Of a stretch of 64,000 nucleotides of DNA, positions 13,000 to 25,407 are shown one piece after another. The DNA lies in the NCBI RefSeq assembly GCF_933775445.1, contig NC_065877.1, positions 24,552,001 through 24,616,000 of the forward strand. Direction: 5' to 3'. The position numbers and the translations under genes were made by a program. Source of the stretch: Argentina anserina (taxonomy: Eukaryota > Streptophyta > Magnoliopsida > Rosales > Rosaceae). Each line of letters opens with the position of its first letter. The first letter of the stretch is position 1. The notes beneath the pieces are model-generated. The model had not been told where the DNA came from. It did not search any database and was given only the letters and a program-made list of their open reading frames with translations.

Positions 13000-14780
13000 T
13001 CTTTGAACTTAGGTTGAGCATAAGAAAATCTTGATGAATAATGAAGTTCCTGACCAGTGACCAATCTATAAGAAAGATAAAAAAAAGAAATGAAATAAAA
13101 TAAGAAGAAAAAGTCAGTAGAACCATTATGAGACATCACTATCTATAATTAAAGTTTTGGTGCCATATGGATTATGATTAAGTTCATCTGCAATTCAAAT
13201 CATCAAATCATAATGTTATTGTTTCTCTTTCACTATGGTTCCTTTCTGCATTGGTAGTTTGGAAAGGTAGATATTTTGCAGCAATCACATGATTATCATA
13301 AAACAAATGAAGAATAGTACATCTTAATTTGGTTTGGAGTAATCCTATTCTTTATCTCTCTTTGCTTCTATATTCGACATACCCCTTTCTAACATCAATC
13401 TAAGAAAACAACTAAAAAAAGAAACCTAAAAGACCCACAAGAAAGACCTATCGGCTTGCTTTCCTTTACCTCTGATTTATAGAAATTAGTTTTCTTGTGA
13501 AACAGGTATTGCTGGAACACCATAAATGATTATTCCCTTATGTTTACTATTTTCATGATAAACTAGTTACCCAAACATGAGGAAATTTAAATATATTTGA
13601 GGTAGGGGGTACCCAAAATGATCCAGTCTACAACAGGATCAATGGAAGGGTCAAATACATACAAACAAACAAGAGACCAGTATGATCAGGTTTTCAAGAA
13701 GAATGTTTAACTTGTTCAGAAAAAATGAAAAAGTTGAGTTGCAAAAAAAGAGAGTATGGCATCATACTCATAATACAGAAAAAATTACTCGGTTTTCATC
13801 TATAAGGTTTGAGCTCCAGCTCATATGTTCCAGCCTACTATTCTTTCAACTACAGTTTCTTGTTCATCATACAAACAGCTGATGTACTGGTAATCAAAAT
13901 AAAGAGTGATTAGTTATTCTGAAGAAACTATTTACCAAGTTTAATAGTAGTATGTCTGTGGAAAAAGAGAAGAATCATATAAACATACAGCCATATCTTC
14001 TCAAACAGATGAATAGTACATGAAGGATAACAAAGTAACCATATTGGACGTTTTAGCACTTCCCGAACACAATTAACAACAAGAGCAATTTGAATAAACA
14101 ATCACTACTTGACTACGAACATGATTAAGCCACCCTGGAATCATACTTACTGACACACTCATATTCCAGTAAGATTAAAGGAATACAGCTGAATGACCTA
14201 CTTTTACCTTTCACCATACATCATATTATTTAATAGGGTCTAACAATTCTTCGCAAACTTCAAGACTATCTATCATTCACTTAACTCGAGCTTACTCAGA
14301 ACAATCAATGAACATCTTCCAATATAGTAATGTACATCCCCCTAAGGCTTATTTAGTTATAAATTCCAGCCATCAAGCAGCTTACTACGAGACGCAATGT
14401 CTGCAGACTAGTATGGTCCGACAACACGCCAAAAGACCATTCTCCTTGGGACGCAGCCTCATTGGGAATTGAGTCAAAGAAGGATGCCACAACTTTCATT
14501 CTTGCAACTCAATGTTAGCACAATTAACAATAGCTCATAAGATCAAACATGAAAAGTTTATTAACTTCCTATCTAATCTTGAGAGGCAGTTGAGAATTGA
14601 AAGGTGGATGGAATAGTGGCATAGGCCTTCAGGTGAAAAGCTACCTCAAGTAGTGCCATGCAAAATTGACTATATTATTCAATAAAAATAGAGATAATTA
14701 AAAGGAAGGAGGTTTTCTGTATGTACATAACAATAAATTCGAGTAGTAGTCTCAGAATCATCCCAAGTCACCATATCAAT
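13000..14780. repeat. Old tandem duplication of non-coding DNA, copy B
   Basis: Partner of 9098-10880 at an offset of about 3.9 kb. The best preserved block is about 13120-13205 against 9205-9290, with roughly 90 percent identity by eye. The remainder has many small indels. Confidence 0.65.
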
Positions 14781-17428
14781 CCAATGAAAAGAGTCTCCAT
14801 TTGGATCTATCACTTCTTACTAATCAATAAACAACTCGAGAATCTTGCAAGTGAGTTCATATAGAAGGTATTAAGTACAAAAGCTCTTATCTGAAACTAT
14901 ATAACTTCAGAAAAGTTGCAGCAAATGATAAATACAAATTAAAGTGATTGCAGTTACAGCATTTGAGGATCTGATATTCAGAAATCTCTAGGATTGACTG
15001 ACGTCATACACTTTTATTTAGGTAAGTTTGGAAAAAATTTCCTGATATAACAGAAGAAATAATCTACAGAATGAAGAATTTACAGCAGAAACAGATATAC
15101 TGCAACTTGATTCTCAAGAGTTTAATAGATTTGTGAACTAAAGTGCTTATTTAGAGTTTAGATCATCCCTGAGTTTAGAGTTTGTGAACTAAAGGGTTTA
15201 ATAGACACTTGAACACTACGGAGATTTCTGTTGATATCAACCCTCCCAGGACTCCCAGCCTTGCTCCTCAAGTCATATTTTGTTCAAATCAACCCTTCTC
15301 TACTGTGACATCATTAATATTAACGATTATCTCATGATTATTAGTAACAGGCATGACAACGATTCCTTTCTCTTGTAGCTTAGTTTGGTTCAGAGGACCA
15401 TCAAATGGGTGTGAATGGTGTGATGAATGCTTTTGTTCTATTAGTTTCCAACATACAAATGTGCAGAAATCCTTACAAAAGGGACCAAGTACCGATCAAT
15501 GTTGTACACTTGTACATATACTGCAAGCATTGCTTAATCCCATATGTTAAATACAAGCAAGTCCCAAAAATGTACATTTTCTAGTGATGGACCGTAGGAC
15601 AGTAAATCATCTTCACTCACCAGCAGCATAACATTATTCAAGTCCAAGTACTAAGTGAAGGCTTGGTTTAGCATACAAGACATGTATCTAAGCATCTTCA
15701 TAGACACACCAAATCAACAAAAATCCATAACTAAAGCTGAAAACAATTAGGGATGAAAAAAAACCTAATGCGTCCTAATATGTTTTCAGTAGATACAAGA
15801 TATATATATTTTACGCACTAGGAGTCTAGGACAAGGTAGCAATTCAAAAGGACATCAAAGACGCACATCAATAATTACACTGGAGGATCAATAAATAGAA
15901 AGATAGAGAGCCAAGGTTGCCAAAGCTACATGGTAACTGATGAACTTTTGGCAGATAGAATATTCTGGTGAGCTATAAACAGGTGCTGAGCCCTGAAGCT
16001 CTTCGGAAAACTTTTCTGCAAGGTAAGATGAAAGGAGAGCCATGTAAATTCTGCTGCACCGTGCTACAATCCATATGGAAAGTGACACTCAACACTATCA
16101 ACTTCAATTGTCTTATACTATCAACAGAACTCTTTCCACACTGAAATCAACAGTAGCACTTGCTGGGTTCTATATTAAACCTTGAGCATCTCCCTCCACT
16201 TTAAACTTCTTAAACTCAAAAAGATGAAGACAACTCCAGAAAGCAGGTGAATCTTTGGTCTGTAAATTCCTATTAAAGACATATCTGCATGCCTCAAAGC
16301 ATCCTTCTGTATTACCCCAACGAAAACAAGTGAAAATCAGAGATTGAGGTATAGACCTATAGCAGGCAGGGATCAAAGAGGAGACTGAAATCTCCTCAAG
16401 ATCTGGAGGGCATCATACAAGAGAACCTACCATCTCCAATTCATTTCAAGAAAAAGGTTCTCATTTGAAGATATCATCAGCAAATTCCAAATATCAAATT
16501 CCTCCACTTGAACAAAAACCTTCAATCAATCTCAATTCTTATGCTCTTCATCAATGTTATTAAGACACATCCACCATAAGAGTCGAAGATAGGTGATTCA
16601 GGATCACCTTCCTTGACACCCCTAGTGGCTTCTGAACCTCCCTCTAGGTCACCCATTTAACAAATCCCGGCCGCATCTCCTCCACTTACCCCAAATCAAT
16701 TATTTCCTATAGGAACAAAGCACTTTGTTAGACACTTATACTTATAGTAGGTCAACAGGTGTCCTCCAGAATTGGTTGAGGTATATATGCCACAAGAATC
16801 CAATTTACAGATGTTTAGCCTAATTTACTTTCTAAAAGATACAAAAGCTGAGATGCCAGAATCTAGAATGCAAACAACTACTTTGTTACACTCTTACATA
16901 GTAAAATATCCATCGTCTGTGACAAAACCACAGGAGGCACTAACCAAGCAGTCAACATGCAAAACAACATGCCTTCATGCATTAATAACTGAAATTACCA
17001 GTACACATTCACACAAAATCCCTACGACTCAGAATGAAAGAAAAACGGAAGCCGCTTCCCATTCAGAGCTGCTTCACTAAAGAAATCATGCAGTTGCAAA
17101 GCTTCTCTTGGCTGATCTTTCATAACTAATATTTGACTTTCACATAAGAGGGATCATTATCATTTAACCCTTCCTCTCCGGAGAGTCTATCTGTAGAAAG
17201 AGATACGATACTGACTTGCCTCTGGATTCTCGATGCATTGCTTCCTAACTAGGAATGCCAAATAAAAGAACTACCCAGCCACTAGCTACTACAATAGGAT
17301 AGGCCTGATATATTCCTGATGAGGAAAGAACAAAGAAAAGAACAGGGAGCTCAGACTTACTAAACTAAGAGTGAATCCAGGTAGCAAGGCTACAGACCAA
17401 ACCTGAGAGAGAGACACACACACACATG
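14781..17428. other. Intergenic, no gene recognised
   Basis: Only short frames occur, for example reverse frames at 15888-16088 and 16170-16376. Neither shows a known domain nor has convincing splice partners. Confidence 0.4.
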
Positions 17429-17655
17429 ATAAGGGCATCTTGGTATCATAGGCCATGGTGACAACTCCCCTTACTAGAAAGGAACAGGAAAGGATGCTAT
17501 TGGTGCTATCAGTACTGATCTCATTATCATCAGGGTTTAGGGCATCTCGGTATGGGTTTGGTGATTTAAGGCCCTGGTCACAGCTCCCCTAACTAGTTGG
17601 GAAAAGGAAAGGATGCTACTGGTACTATCCGTACCGTTCTGGTTGTTCATCAGAA
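17429..17655. repeat. Imperfect tandem duplication, about 110 bp units
   Basis: The unit at about 17429-17532 recurs at about 17535-17655. Shared words include GGGCATCT, GGTATCA/GGTATGG, ACTCCCCTTACTAG/GCTCCCCTAACTAG and AGGAAAGGATGCTA. There is no coding frame. Confidence 0.6.
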
Positions 17656-19206
17656 AATAGTTTCTTCAGCTAAAAGCGGTAGTCTGTCTCTACTGCTATT
17701 GGAATCACTTTCCGGGTATGCTCCTTATTTTACTGATGCTTATAGATCAATTTATAAGTCAAACGAAAAAGGAAATAGGTTTGATCAGATCCACCCCAAT
17801 AACAGCATTCCTTTCTATTACGCCTAAACTTTCTATTCTGCTAATATTACACATGTTTCTATCTACTGTTCCTATGGTATTCCATTGCAACAAATCTTTT
17901 ATGCAGCATTATTTCTACATTTTAGCCGCCATGGCCTAGACAAAAGTAGAATGACTTCCACATCATAGTTCAATTGGACATCCAGTGATCTGACCTACAA
18001 GCAGGTTTCAATCAACTGAAGGTTTTACTCCCTGCTGTTCCAATGCATGTCATCATTTTCTCAAACATTATATTTACTGATCACCTAATAAGTATAAAAA
18101 GCAAAGAAGTTATATGCAACTTATTTCAGCAAAAGTTTGCACCCTCGGCCAAGATGTGCCAAAATGAATACTCAATTGACTCACTTGAAAAGCCCAATTA
18201 ATGGTTAGAACATTTTTACCAGTAACATAAAGAGCTTGCTAAAGACTTCAACAAAGTGGATCAAGCTGACCCTTGACAAGTAAAAATACATGAAAGACTC
18301 GCCAGTCGCCATCAACTAGCTGCTATAAATGATCGGATCTAATGGAATCTCATAAGCTAACCAACAAATTATTGTTTTTATAGAAAGATTTGTAACCGAC
18401 CAGCTTCTAATCCTTCCTTTTGCCTAATTGATCTAATTTACATTACGCGGGGATTCTACAGGTGTTCCAATGGTTTGAAAATCTTAAGAAACATTTTACA
18501 GATGAATAAAGATTAATTTTACTTTAACGAATACAAGGATATAGAAGCGGATTCCAAAAGCAAAACGGCTATCCTCTTATTTCACAAGCAAAAAGATGGA
18601 CTATCCACATGTGATAAAAACATAACAAAGATCATAAAGACAACAACGAGTTGAGAGGCCGTTAACCTTTTTATCCACATAAAACTAGTTGCTTTTGTTT
18701 GTTGGAACATTACTGGAAATATGGGCTCCACAACCTACAAAGGTCTGAATGAGTAATCTTAAGAATATCGTAGCAATGTTTTGCATCAAAACATTTAGGC
18801 TGTTTAATAAAGAATTCTATTTCTTTTTCTCAATTACACATTTGATTGAACTACGCATACCTCATCATTTCAGACTGCCATATTCAGCACTGCTTCACAA
18901 ACATATGCTTACTTTTCCACTTATGAGCAGGATAAACCTGTGGAAGAACAAGAATGAACTCAGAAACTCAAAAGCATCTAAACCAAATTCTAAACAATAG
19001 ATTTCACTGCATTTCAACCCATTGTTACTCCTTGCTATATGATATCGATATCCACTAGAATGGCAACCTAAGACAAATTAACATTGTCTAACAAAAGACT
19101 GAAACCATGATAGGACGCCATCAAAGTGTGAAAAAACCAAGTCCTATTAATCAAGCCTAAACCAAAAGATCATTATCCACCAAGTAACAACAAAACTAAA
19201 AAATCT
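17656..19206. other. Intergenic, includes the 3' flank of the SNAP43 gene
   Basis: No other gene was recognised. The right-hand part should hold the 3' UTR of the minus-strand gene ending at 19207. Confidence 0.4.
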
Positions 19207-20058
19207 TCAGATTGCAGAGAGCATCTGCTCGAGCTCCTTGTCGAAACTGTCGTCCTCTCCCTCCTCTTCTCCCTGCTGCCTCTGCTCCTCCTCTCCATAC
19301 ATTTTCCGACTCAACCCCGTCTCCCGATAAAACACTCCCCTCTGCTCATCCCACTCCTTGACAATCTTCCCCAACACATCCCCAACCAACTCCTTCCCTC
19401 CTCCCTCAGCCCCCTTCATCTCCTCATCCCCACCCTCCTCCGCCGCAACCCTCTTCAACTCCGCATACTCCCCACACATCTGCCTCACCTTCCCCAAATC
19501 AACCTCCACCCCCAAATCCATGTGACTAAACTCCTCAATCCTCCCATCCCCAAACAGCTTCTCACACGCCGTCCGAATCCTCGCGTTCTCCAGCTCCCTC
19601 AGCTGATCCACCTTCCCCTTCAGCCCCTCGTTCGTCTCCACGCACCCGAACAGAAACACCTTCTTCTCCAGCATCCGTTTCACCACCGCGCTCGCGGCCG
19701 CCACGCGCTCAGCCTTCGCGTCCGCCACGAGGTTCCGGAGCTTCTTGAGCTCTTCCAGAGATAGGTAGATTTTGAAAGGCGGCTTGAAGGGCTGAGTCTC
19801 ATAGAGGCAGTAGAGGCAGTAGAGGCCGCCGAGTCTGCGTGACAAGGAATCTGAAGAGACTAGATGCCCGATTGAGTGGGAGTAGAGGGACTGCATGAAG
19901 AGGGCGAGGGAGTTAATGCAAGTGGGACGGGCGTTGTAGATGTAGGAGAACTTTTTGGAGAGCCATACTTGCTTCATGTCAGCGAAGCGAGTTGAAGCGG
20001 CGGCGGAAAATTGGGATATGAGGTCGTCGATGTCACGTTTCATCGGAGCCAAATCCAT
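19207..20058 (-). CDS. SNAPC1: snRNA-activating protein complex subunit SNAP43-like
   Basis: Intronless frame of 283 residues. The family is the SNAP43 (SNAPC1) subunit of SNAPc, which binds the proximal sequence element of small nuclear RNA genes and is needed for their transcription by RNA polymerases II and III in the nucleus. The protein starts MDLAP, has the conserved block SRRLGGLYCLYCLYETQPFK at about residues 73-92, and then a conserved stretch through NARIRTACEKLF (about 158-169) and SHMDLGVEVDL (about 178-188). The C-terminal third is Glu/Gly-rich and poorly conserved, ending in an acidic tail. The codons for LYC are locally repeated. The start is the first ATG of the frame and matches the conserved plant N-terminus. 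The promoter side is very short: a solo LTR begins at 20225. Confidence 0.92.
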   Translation of the reverse strand: MDLAPMKRDIDDLISQFSAAASTRFADMKQVWLSKKFSYIYNARPTCINSLALFMQSLYSHSIGHLVSSDSLSRRLGGLYCLYCLYETQPFKPPFKIYLSLEELKKLRNLVADAKAERVAAASAVVKRMLEKKVFLFGCVETNEGLKGKVDQLRELENARIRTACEKLFGDGRIEEFSHMDLGVEVDLGKVRQMCGEYAELKRVAAEEGGDEEMKGAEGGGKELVGDVLGKIVKEWDEQRGVFYRETGLSRKMYGEEEQRQQGEEEGEDDSFDKELEQMLSAI

Positions 20059-20219
20059 TATCCGGGTTTGTAATGCAGGAATGCCAAAATTCCGTAAGAT
20101 ATGCTTCTCTTCTGCAGCAATTCACAACTGTAAATGAAAAGCCAAAGTTATTGTTAATCTCTACTACTATAATTGGAAGCGTTTTTTTAGTGTCAATGGT
20201 TTCACTGTTCTTCTGTAAT
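20059..20219 (-). promoter_or_regulatory. 5' flank of the SNAP43 gene, cut by a solo LTR
   Basis: Only 161 bp separate the start codon from the target duplication of the next insertion. A possible intron acceptor, TTGCTGCAG on the minus strand (about 20111-20119), hints at a spliced leader. If so, the first non-coding exon and promoter would lie beyond the solo LTR. This is inference. Confidence 0.35.
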
Positions 20220-20224
20220 GTAAT

Positions 20225-22612
20225 TGTAATATTCTGAATTTTCGAGTTTAATTCGTATAATTCTTATAGATTATTAAGTTTAATAATTGGAGTAAAATCA
20301 CATTTTTTACGCCTTCTTGTTCAGGTGACACGAAACTGATTTCAGAAATTAAATTCAAAAACGTTACGTTTTCTGTGGCTCGAGAGTCGATTTTTATTTC
20401 GTCACTCATCTTTGAAAACTTCCTTCATGAAAGTTATAGAGCTCGTCGATACGAGTTCGTGGACACGTGTCAGACCTTAATCAGATGTCAGTATGTAAAA
20501 GTTATTATTAACGAAAGTTGGTTTTCGATTTTAAAATGCTATAAAATGACTTTTTTTTTTGAAAACTGTCCAAAAAAAAACATAAAATTTCCCGAGCTTC
20601 TCTCTCCTCTCCCCCGACCCTCACTCCGTCGCCGATTTCATCACCGGAGATCTCCCTCCTCTGGCCACTGTGCACGACACCACCGGTGTCTTTGTGACCG
20701 CACGGCAGAGCCACGTCGATCTGTGGTAGTGGCGAACCACCTCGAGCCGTATCTCAGCCACCTCCGTGAGGGAGCACTTGTGCCCGGCGACACTGGAGCT
20801 CAACGCTACGATGGTGAGTCATCATTCCTCCTCCTAGGCGCAATTCCACCAGCGGTGAGATCGAATCGAGCCGCTTCAGCTCCGATCTTCAAATCAAAAT
20901 CCGGGATCTTGCGGCGGCGATCCAGCAGGACGCTTTCTACGTCTTGACATTCCAGGTCACCCATATGTGTTTAAGAAGTCCCTAATCAAAATCTGGGATC
21001 TTGTGGCGGCAATTCCGGTTGACTTGGGGCAAATTGAAGGTATGGTTACGATCTCCACCTTGTGATCTACGTTTTTGATGTTGGGAATTTGTTGATTTGA
21101 GGAGGTTTAGGCGGAGCTAGTGGTGGTGCGCGTGTCGCCGTCTGTGGCGGCGCATGGGAGTAGGTGAGAGCGGCAGGGGCTAGACTATCAACCTAGAACG
21201 GTGTAGGAGGAGAAATTGCGGGATTTTGGGGGCTGCGTGTGAGGTCACGCGCGCCTGTTTGGGCGGCGTGTGAGTCCTACACGCGGCTATTGTGGGTGGC
21301 GCGGCTGCAATAGGGTGGCACGTGAGCCCCATGCGCGGACGTCTGCGGTGGCACGTGAACAGTAATTGGTGAACATTGTTTTCTGAACGGTAATTAATGA
21401 CCAGTGTTTTGTTAACAGTGTTCAGCTATAATGAATCGTCATCTGAGATTTTACGTATCGTTTTCTAAGCATTTTATCATGTTATTAGGTGACTGAAAAA
21501 TCGAGTGAGGGAATCGTTCTTAGTGTCGTGAAAGTTGCTCACATGAAATAAGGTGAGTAAATCTCACTATGACAAGTCTACCCTTGGTGGTGACTCATAT
21601 TTACGATTTCTTAAAAAGAGTGAACTGTGTAAACCCATATAATATAATAGGTTGTGTATGTGTACAAAAATAGTAAATACGATACATATATATGGGTTGC
21701 TATATTATATAATGTTACGGTTTTTATTTCCAAATGTGATTATATTGTGGTGACTATATTTATATTGTTGTGCAAGAGTCACTTAGTTGTAGTACAAAAA
21801 TATGTGTTGATTGTTATATTGTACGTGGTTTTAACATTGAGTGTTGTTAAAATATTTTCTGGTCTTCGGACGTTGTTGGCAGTAATCGGAACCAAGCCTT
21901 GGCCGGGTGTTAGTTACGATCAGTTAGAGCTCTAGTCTATCTGTGGGTGTATTGCATGAGAGGTAACAGATGGGTTGCCTGGGTCTCATAAGTACCTATG
22001 TTTTGGTTTGATATTTAGTAACAGATGGGTTGCAGAGTGTCTGTCAGTGTACTGCATGAGGGGTAACAGATGGGTACATGGGTCTCATAAGTACCCATGC
22101 TTTTAAATGATATAGGGTAACAGATGGGTTGCCCAATGTCTCATGAGTACACATATTTTAAAAAATATTGGGCAACCAGATGGGTGGTTCAGTGTCTCAT
22201 GAGTACCTTTTTCTTTAAATGTTATCTGTCATATTTCCTTTGTATGCGATGTTATACTGTTGGTTTACTCATACATGCTGAAAAGCTTACCGGGTTTGTG
22301 TTTACAATCCCGGTGCACCAATTCGATAGTGTAGGAGATAGTTTTGCAGGTGGGGATTAGCATATTCAAATGGCTTACTCTGAAGATTTTTTTCTTCTGT
22401 TGTGGTAAGGATTGAGTGAAATTTTACATTTCCATTTGTTATAATAATGAGGTGTAAACTGGTTATGTATTATTCAATCAACTGAGTCGTACTGTGAACT
22501 CAGTTTCGATACACTGTTACTACAAAATGATTTCAATATATTTGAGATTGTTTTAGAGTTTTCATGGCTTCGAATTCGAATTTTTATCATTCGAAATTTC
22601 GGGGTTGTGATA
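20225..22612 (+). mobile_element. Solo LTR 1 (Gypsy-like), TSD GTAAT
   Basis: 2388 bp, starting TGTAATATTCTG and ending GGGGTTGTGATA. It is flanked by a perfect 5-bp duplication, GTAAT (20220-20224 and 22613-22617). It belongs to the same family as the inverted copy at 25408-27426: both share the start, the end and an internal array. There is no internal coding region, primer site or second LTR, so it is a solo LTR left by LTR-LTR recombination. The final CA has become TA. A 190-codon frame at 20375-20947 lies wholly inside and is not a gene. Confidence 0.92.
21950..22215 (+). repeat. Tandem array inside solo LTR 1
   Basis: Four imperfect units of about 60-70 bp built around GGTAACAGATGGGTTGC followed by GTCTCATAAGTACC/GTCTCATGAGTACC. 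The same words recur, inverted and more often, at 25830-26390. Confidence 0.85.
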
Positions 22613-22617
22613 GTAAT

Positions 22618-24622
22618 ACACATCATAATAGGGAGAGCATCATCTTTATTCATTGATAAATGTAGTATTTATATCATTCATTTATAATTAGGACAAGATA
22701 CACCTGAAGATTACGGAGATTCAGAGATTATATATCATTCCTTACTTAGACTAATAAATATTAATTAGGACAAGATACACCTGAAGATTACGGAGATAAT
22801 TCTCCTACAACACTCCCCCTTGTATCGCGATTCTAATGTGTCATAGTCATAACCGTTGCCTTGGTAAAAACCTTGCCAAGCAAAATAAAAACCTCTTGGG
22901 TAAAATAAAAAGTTTGGTCAAAGGGAAAAATAACACAACACACCAACTATAATTGAAGATAACATGTGGTATAGATTCCCCTTGAAGTCTGCAAAACAAC
23001 TCCCCCTGATCGGTAACTCAATTTCGGAGTTTAGATAAATAGCGTATACGAACGCTTTTCACAATCTTCAAAGTAGCAATGGATTAATGATTTGATTATC
23101 AAATCTCACCAAACATTCTTAAATCAAACATGTACATTTATCCGTACATGGATAAAAAAGAAAGAGAATTGCATAACAACTGAAAACAAGACTTTGCAAT
23201 GAAAACCTTATTCACGCGTGGTATGACATTTTCACGCACTTAAACAGTCATAACTTCCTCAATACAATAGGTATAGATGAACCGTAAAAATATCTGGAAA
23301 ATAGACACCCGTGGCTTTCCAGTGATATATGGTTCACAACCTACTTCGTTCTAAGCGGATCACAAAGCTCCGTTGAAGTTGACTCAGCTGCAGTATCCGG
23401 ACATATCTGTCTTATTTTACTAAAACATCTATAACTCACTCAGTATAATATATATGATCAAATGGTTGGTGTCCTTGAAAAGTAGACACATAGATCTTTC
23501 CAAGGGTACCTAATTCACATTTTTCAAACGAGTGAGCTGCCTTATAGATCCTGTGGAAGTTGACTTATGAATCTAGGAAGATTCTAAAATTTCTTCATTA
23601 AAGTGTCTTTGTGTTGGGATATAGGATTTAACATCATAACGTGTTGTGATCAAACACTAACATATGTGTGGGTGCACTCAGCCATCATCTTGGTCATACG
23701 ATTTTAAACCAAATGAGATGTTGAGTCAAATATATTACAACAAGTACATGCATACACATATCGTACTTAAATATGGAGAGTTTCATCTCTTAAGACTTAT
23801 CGTCACTTATACGACGGAAACGCATCTTCTCGTGACTTCGACTGATTCATGGAATACTTGTAGGGCATTACTTTAACGTCCTTTTTGCCTTCAGCTAAAT
23901 GATGAATAACATCATCAATAACGGTCATCACTTTCTAGACCTAGCATTCTCAAGATCTTTTCATTCTAAGTACAGCTGCATGCAATATTGCATATCCCTA
24001 GGCATATATAGGCATATATGGGTAAATTACTTATGTGTAACGAATGCCCAATCTATAATTTGTAACCGCTTAATTGTTGGTTCTGCTCATCCATTCCGTA
24101 GAATAAACTTAGGGTTGTGGGATGTTCAACATCTATCCCATGCAATAGTCATTAAAAGTCTTCGAAGTTAATTCTCTTGCATTATCCAGTCTAATAGACT
24201 TGATTGGATGGTCAAGGTGGTGAGCTTTGAACTTTGAGCAAGGAGCTTCAGAAAAGCAACTTTCGGCTCTTAGTTTATCAAGAGTTCATCACTTCATCTT
24301 AATATCATATCTTTATCAAGTTAACGCGTGCCATGGTCTGCTTGAATTAGGTTAAAACCAATCCATTCAGGATCTTTGTCTACATCTCTTAACTTAGTCC
24401 AAATAGAGATGATATGTGACCACAAACTACAAAATTCAGTTGTTTTGGAAACCACCTAATTGACAAGGTATTATGAGAACAAACTGTGTCATATTTAATT
24501 CTGAAGCGTTTTGTCAGAGTTTACACCATAAGGTGAGTCTAAACTCTTCTCTTTCTCATTACGCCTAACAAATGTAACTGATAGGATTTCATGTGTAGTG
24601 TTGGCATCACCTGACCAATGAC
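22618..24622 (-). mobile_element. Decayed Copia retrotransposon, left part with 3' LTR
   Basis: Minus-strand Copia remnant. A polypurine tract, AAGGGGGAG (22821-22813), is followed on the minus strand by an LTR start TGTTGTAGGAG at 22812. The LTR piece reaches the solo LTR 1 target site and contains a 30-bp direct repeat (about 22691-22721 and 22770-22800). Near 24210-24160 the minus strand encodes IRLDNARELTSK, the central Asp motif region of Copia integrase in Retrofit-like elements. Most of reverse transcriptase is missing and the frames are broken. A 150-bp imperfect duplication lies at about 23250-23570. The element is cut at 24622 by a CACTA transposon and probably continues beyond 30056. 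Confidence 0.7.
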
Positions 24623-25407
24623 CACTAGGCCAAAATATCAATTAGATAAAAGTTGATAGACAATGCACCATAAAAAAAAAACATTGTCTGAAAAATCAGA
24701 CAATGGTTTCAAAATAAGCATTGTCTGAAATTTTGGTGTAGACAATGATTTTATAGGTATCATTGTCAGATCTCATGTAAGACAATGTTTTTATATTTTG
24801 CCTCAAAACACATTGTCCATGTTTCTGCGAAAGACAATGGTTTTGTAACTGAATATTGTCTATACACACGTTGAGGACAACAATTTTTCTTCTTTTCTGA
24901 AACATTGTTTGAACTGTTTTAGACAATATATATTTTACAATAGTTGGTTGAGAGATTTTAATGCATTGTCTAAAGAAATGACCAACAATGTTTTTTATAA
25001 CCGCAAGGGCAATCTCGTCTTTGGCATTAGTACTCGAAGTTGGGATCCCACTTTAAATTCACAAACTCAAACTCGATCGCGCCTCCCTCTCCCTCCTCTT
25101 GACTCCTCATCCTCTAACCCTAGATCCAACCATACCCAGCCTTTCCATCCTAGGCTCCTCCACCGCCGGATCACCATTCCACATCTCCCACCTCTACTCC
25201 ACTCAAATCGACGATGGTCAGCCCCAACTCCTTAAACCCTCCTTGACCAGATGACTCACCTATCTAACCCCAAAGACATCACTTCCATAACCCGTGCCGT
25301 CTCCAAAGTATCCCATATCCGTTCTATCTTCTCCGCCTTCACCCCCTACACCATCACGAGGCCGTTAACACCGCTAAGGCCATGCTCGCCCACATGTATT
25401 CCACTCT

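Noticed and set aside
16170..16376. 68-codon reverse frame with several Cys and Trp
   Set aside because: No family match, no neighbouring exons with splice sites; probably chance.
19522..19764. Forward frame antisense to the SNAP43 gene
   Set aside because: Shadow frame in GC-rich coding sequence.
20375..20947. 190-codon forward frame
   Set aside because: It lies entirely inside solo LTR 1, has no domain, and a reverse frame also runs through the same GC-rich part.
21950..22215. Regularly spaced repeats resembling a CRISPR array
   Set aside because: The units are imperfect, contiguous and lie in a plant LTR; no spacers of equal length or cas genes.
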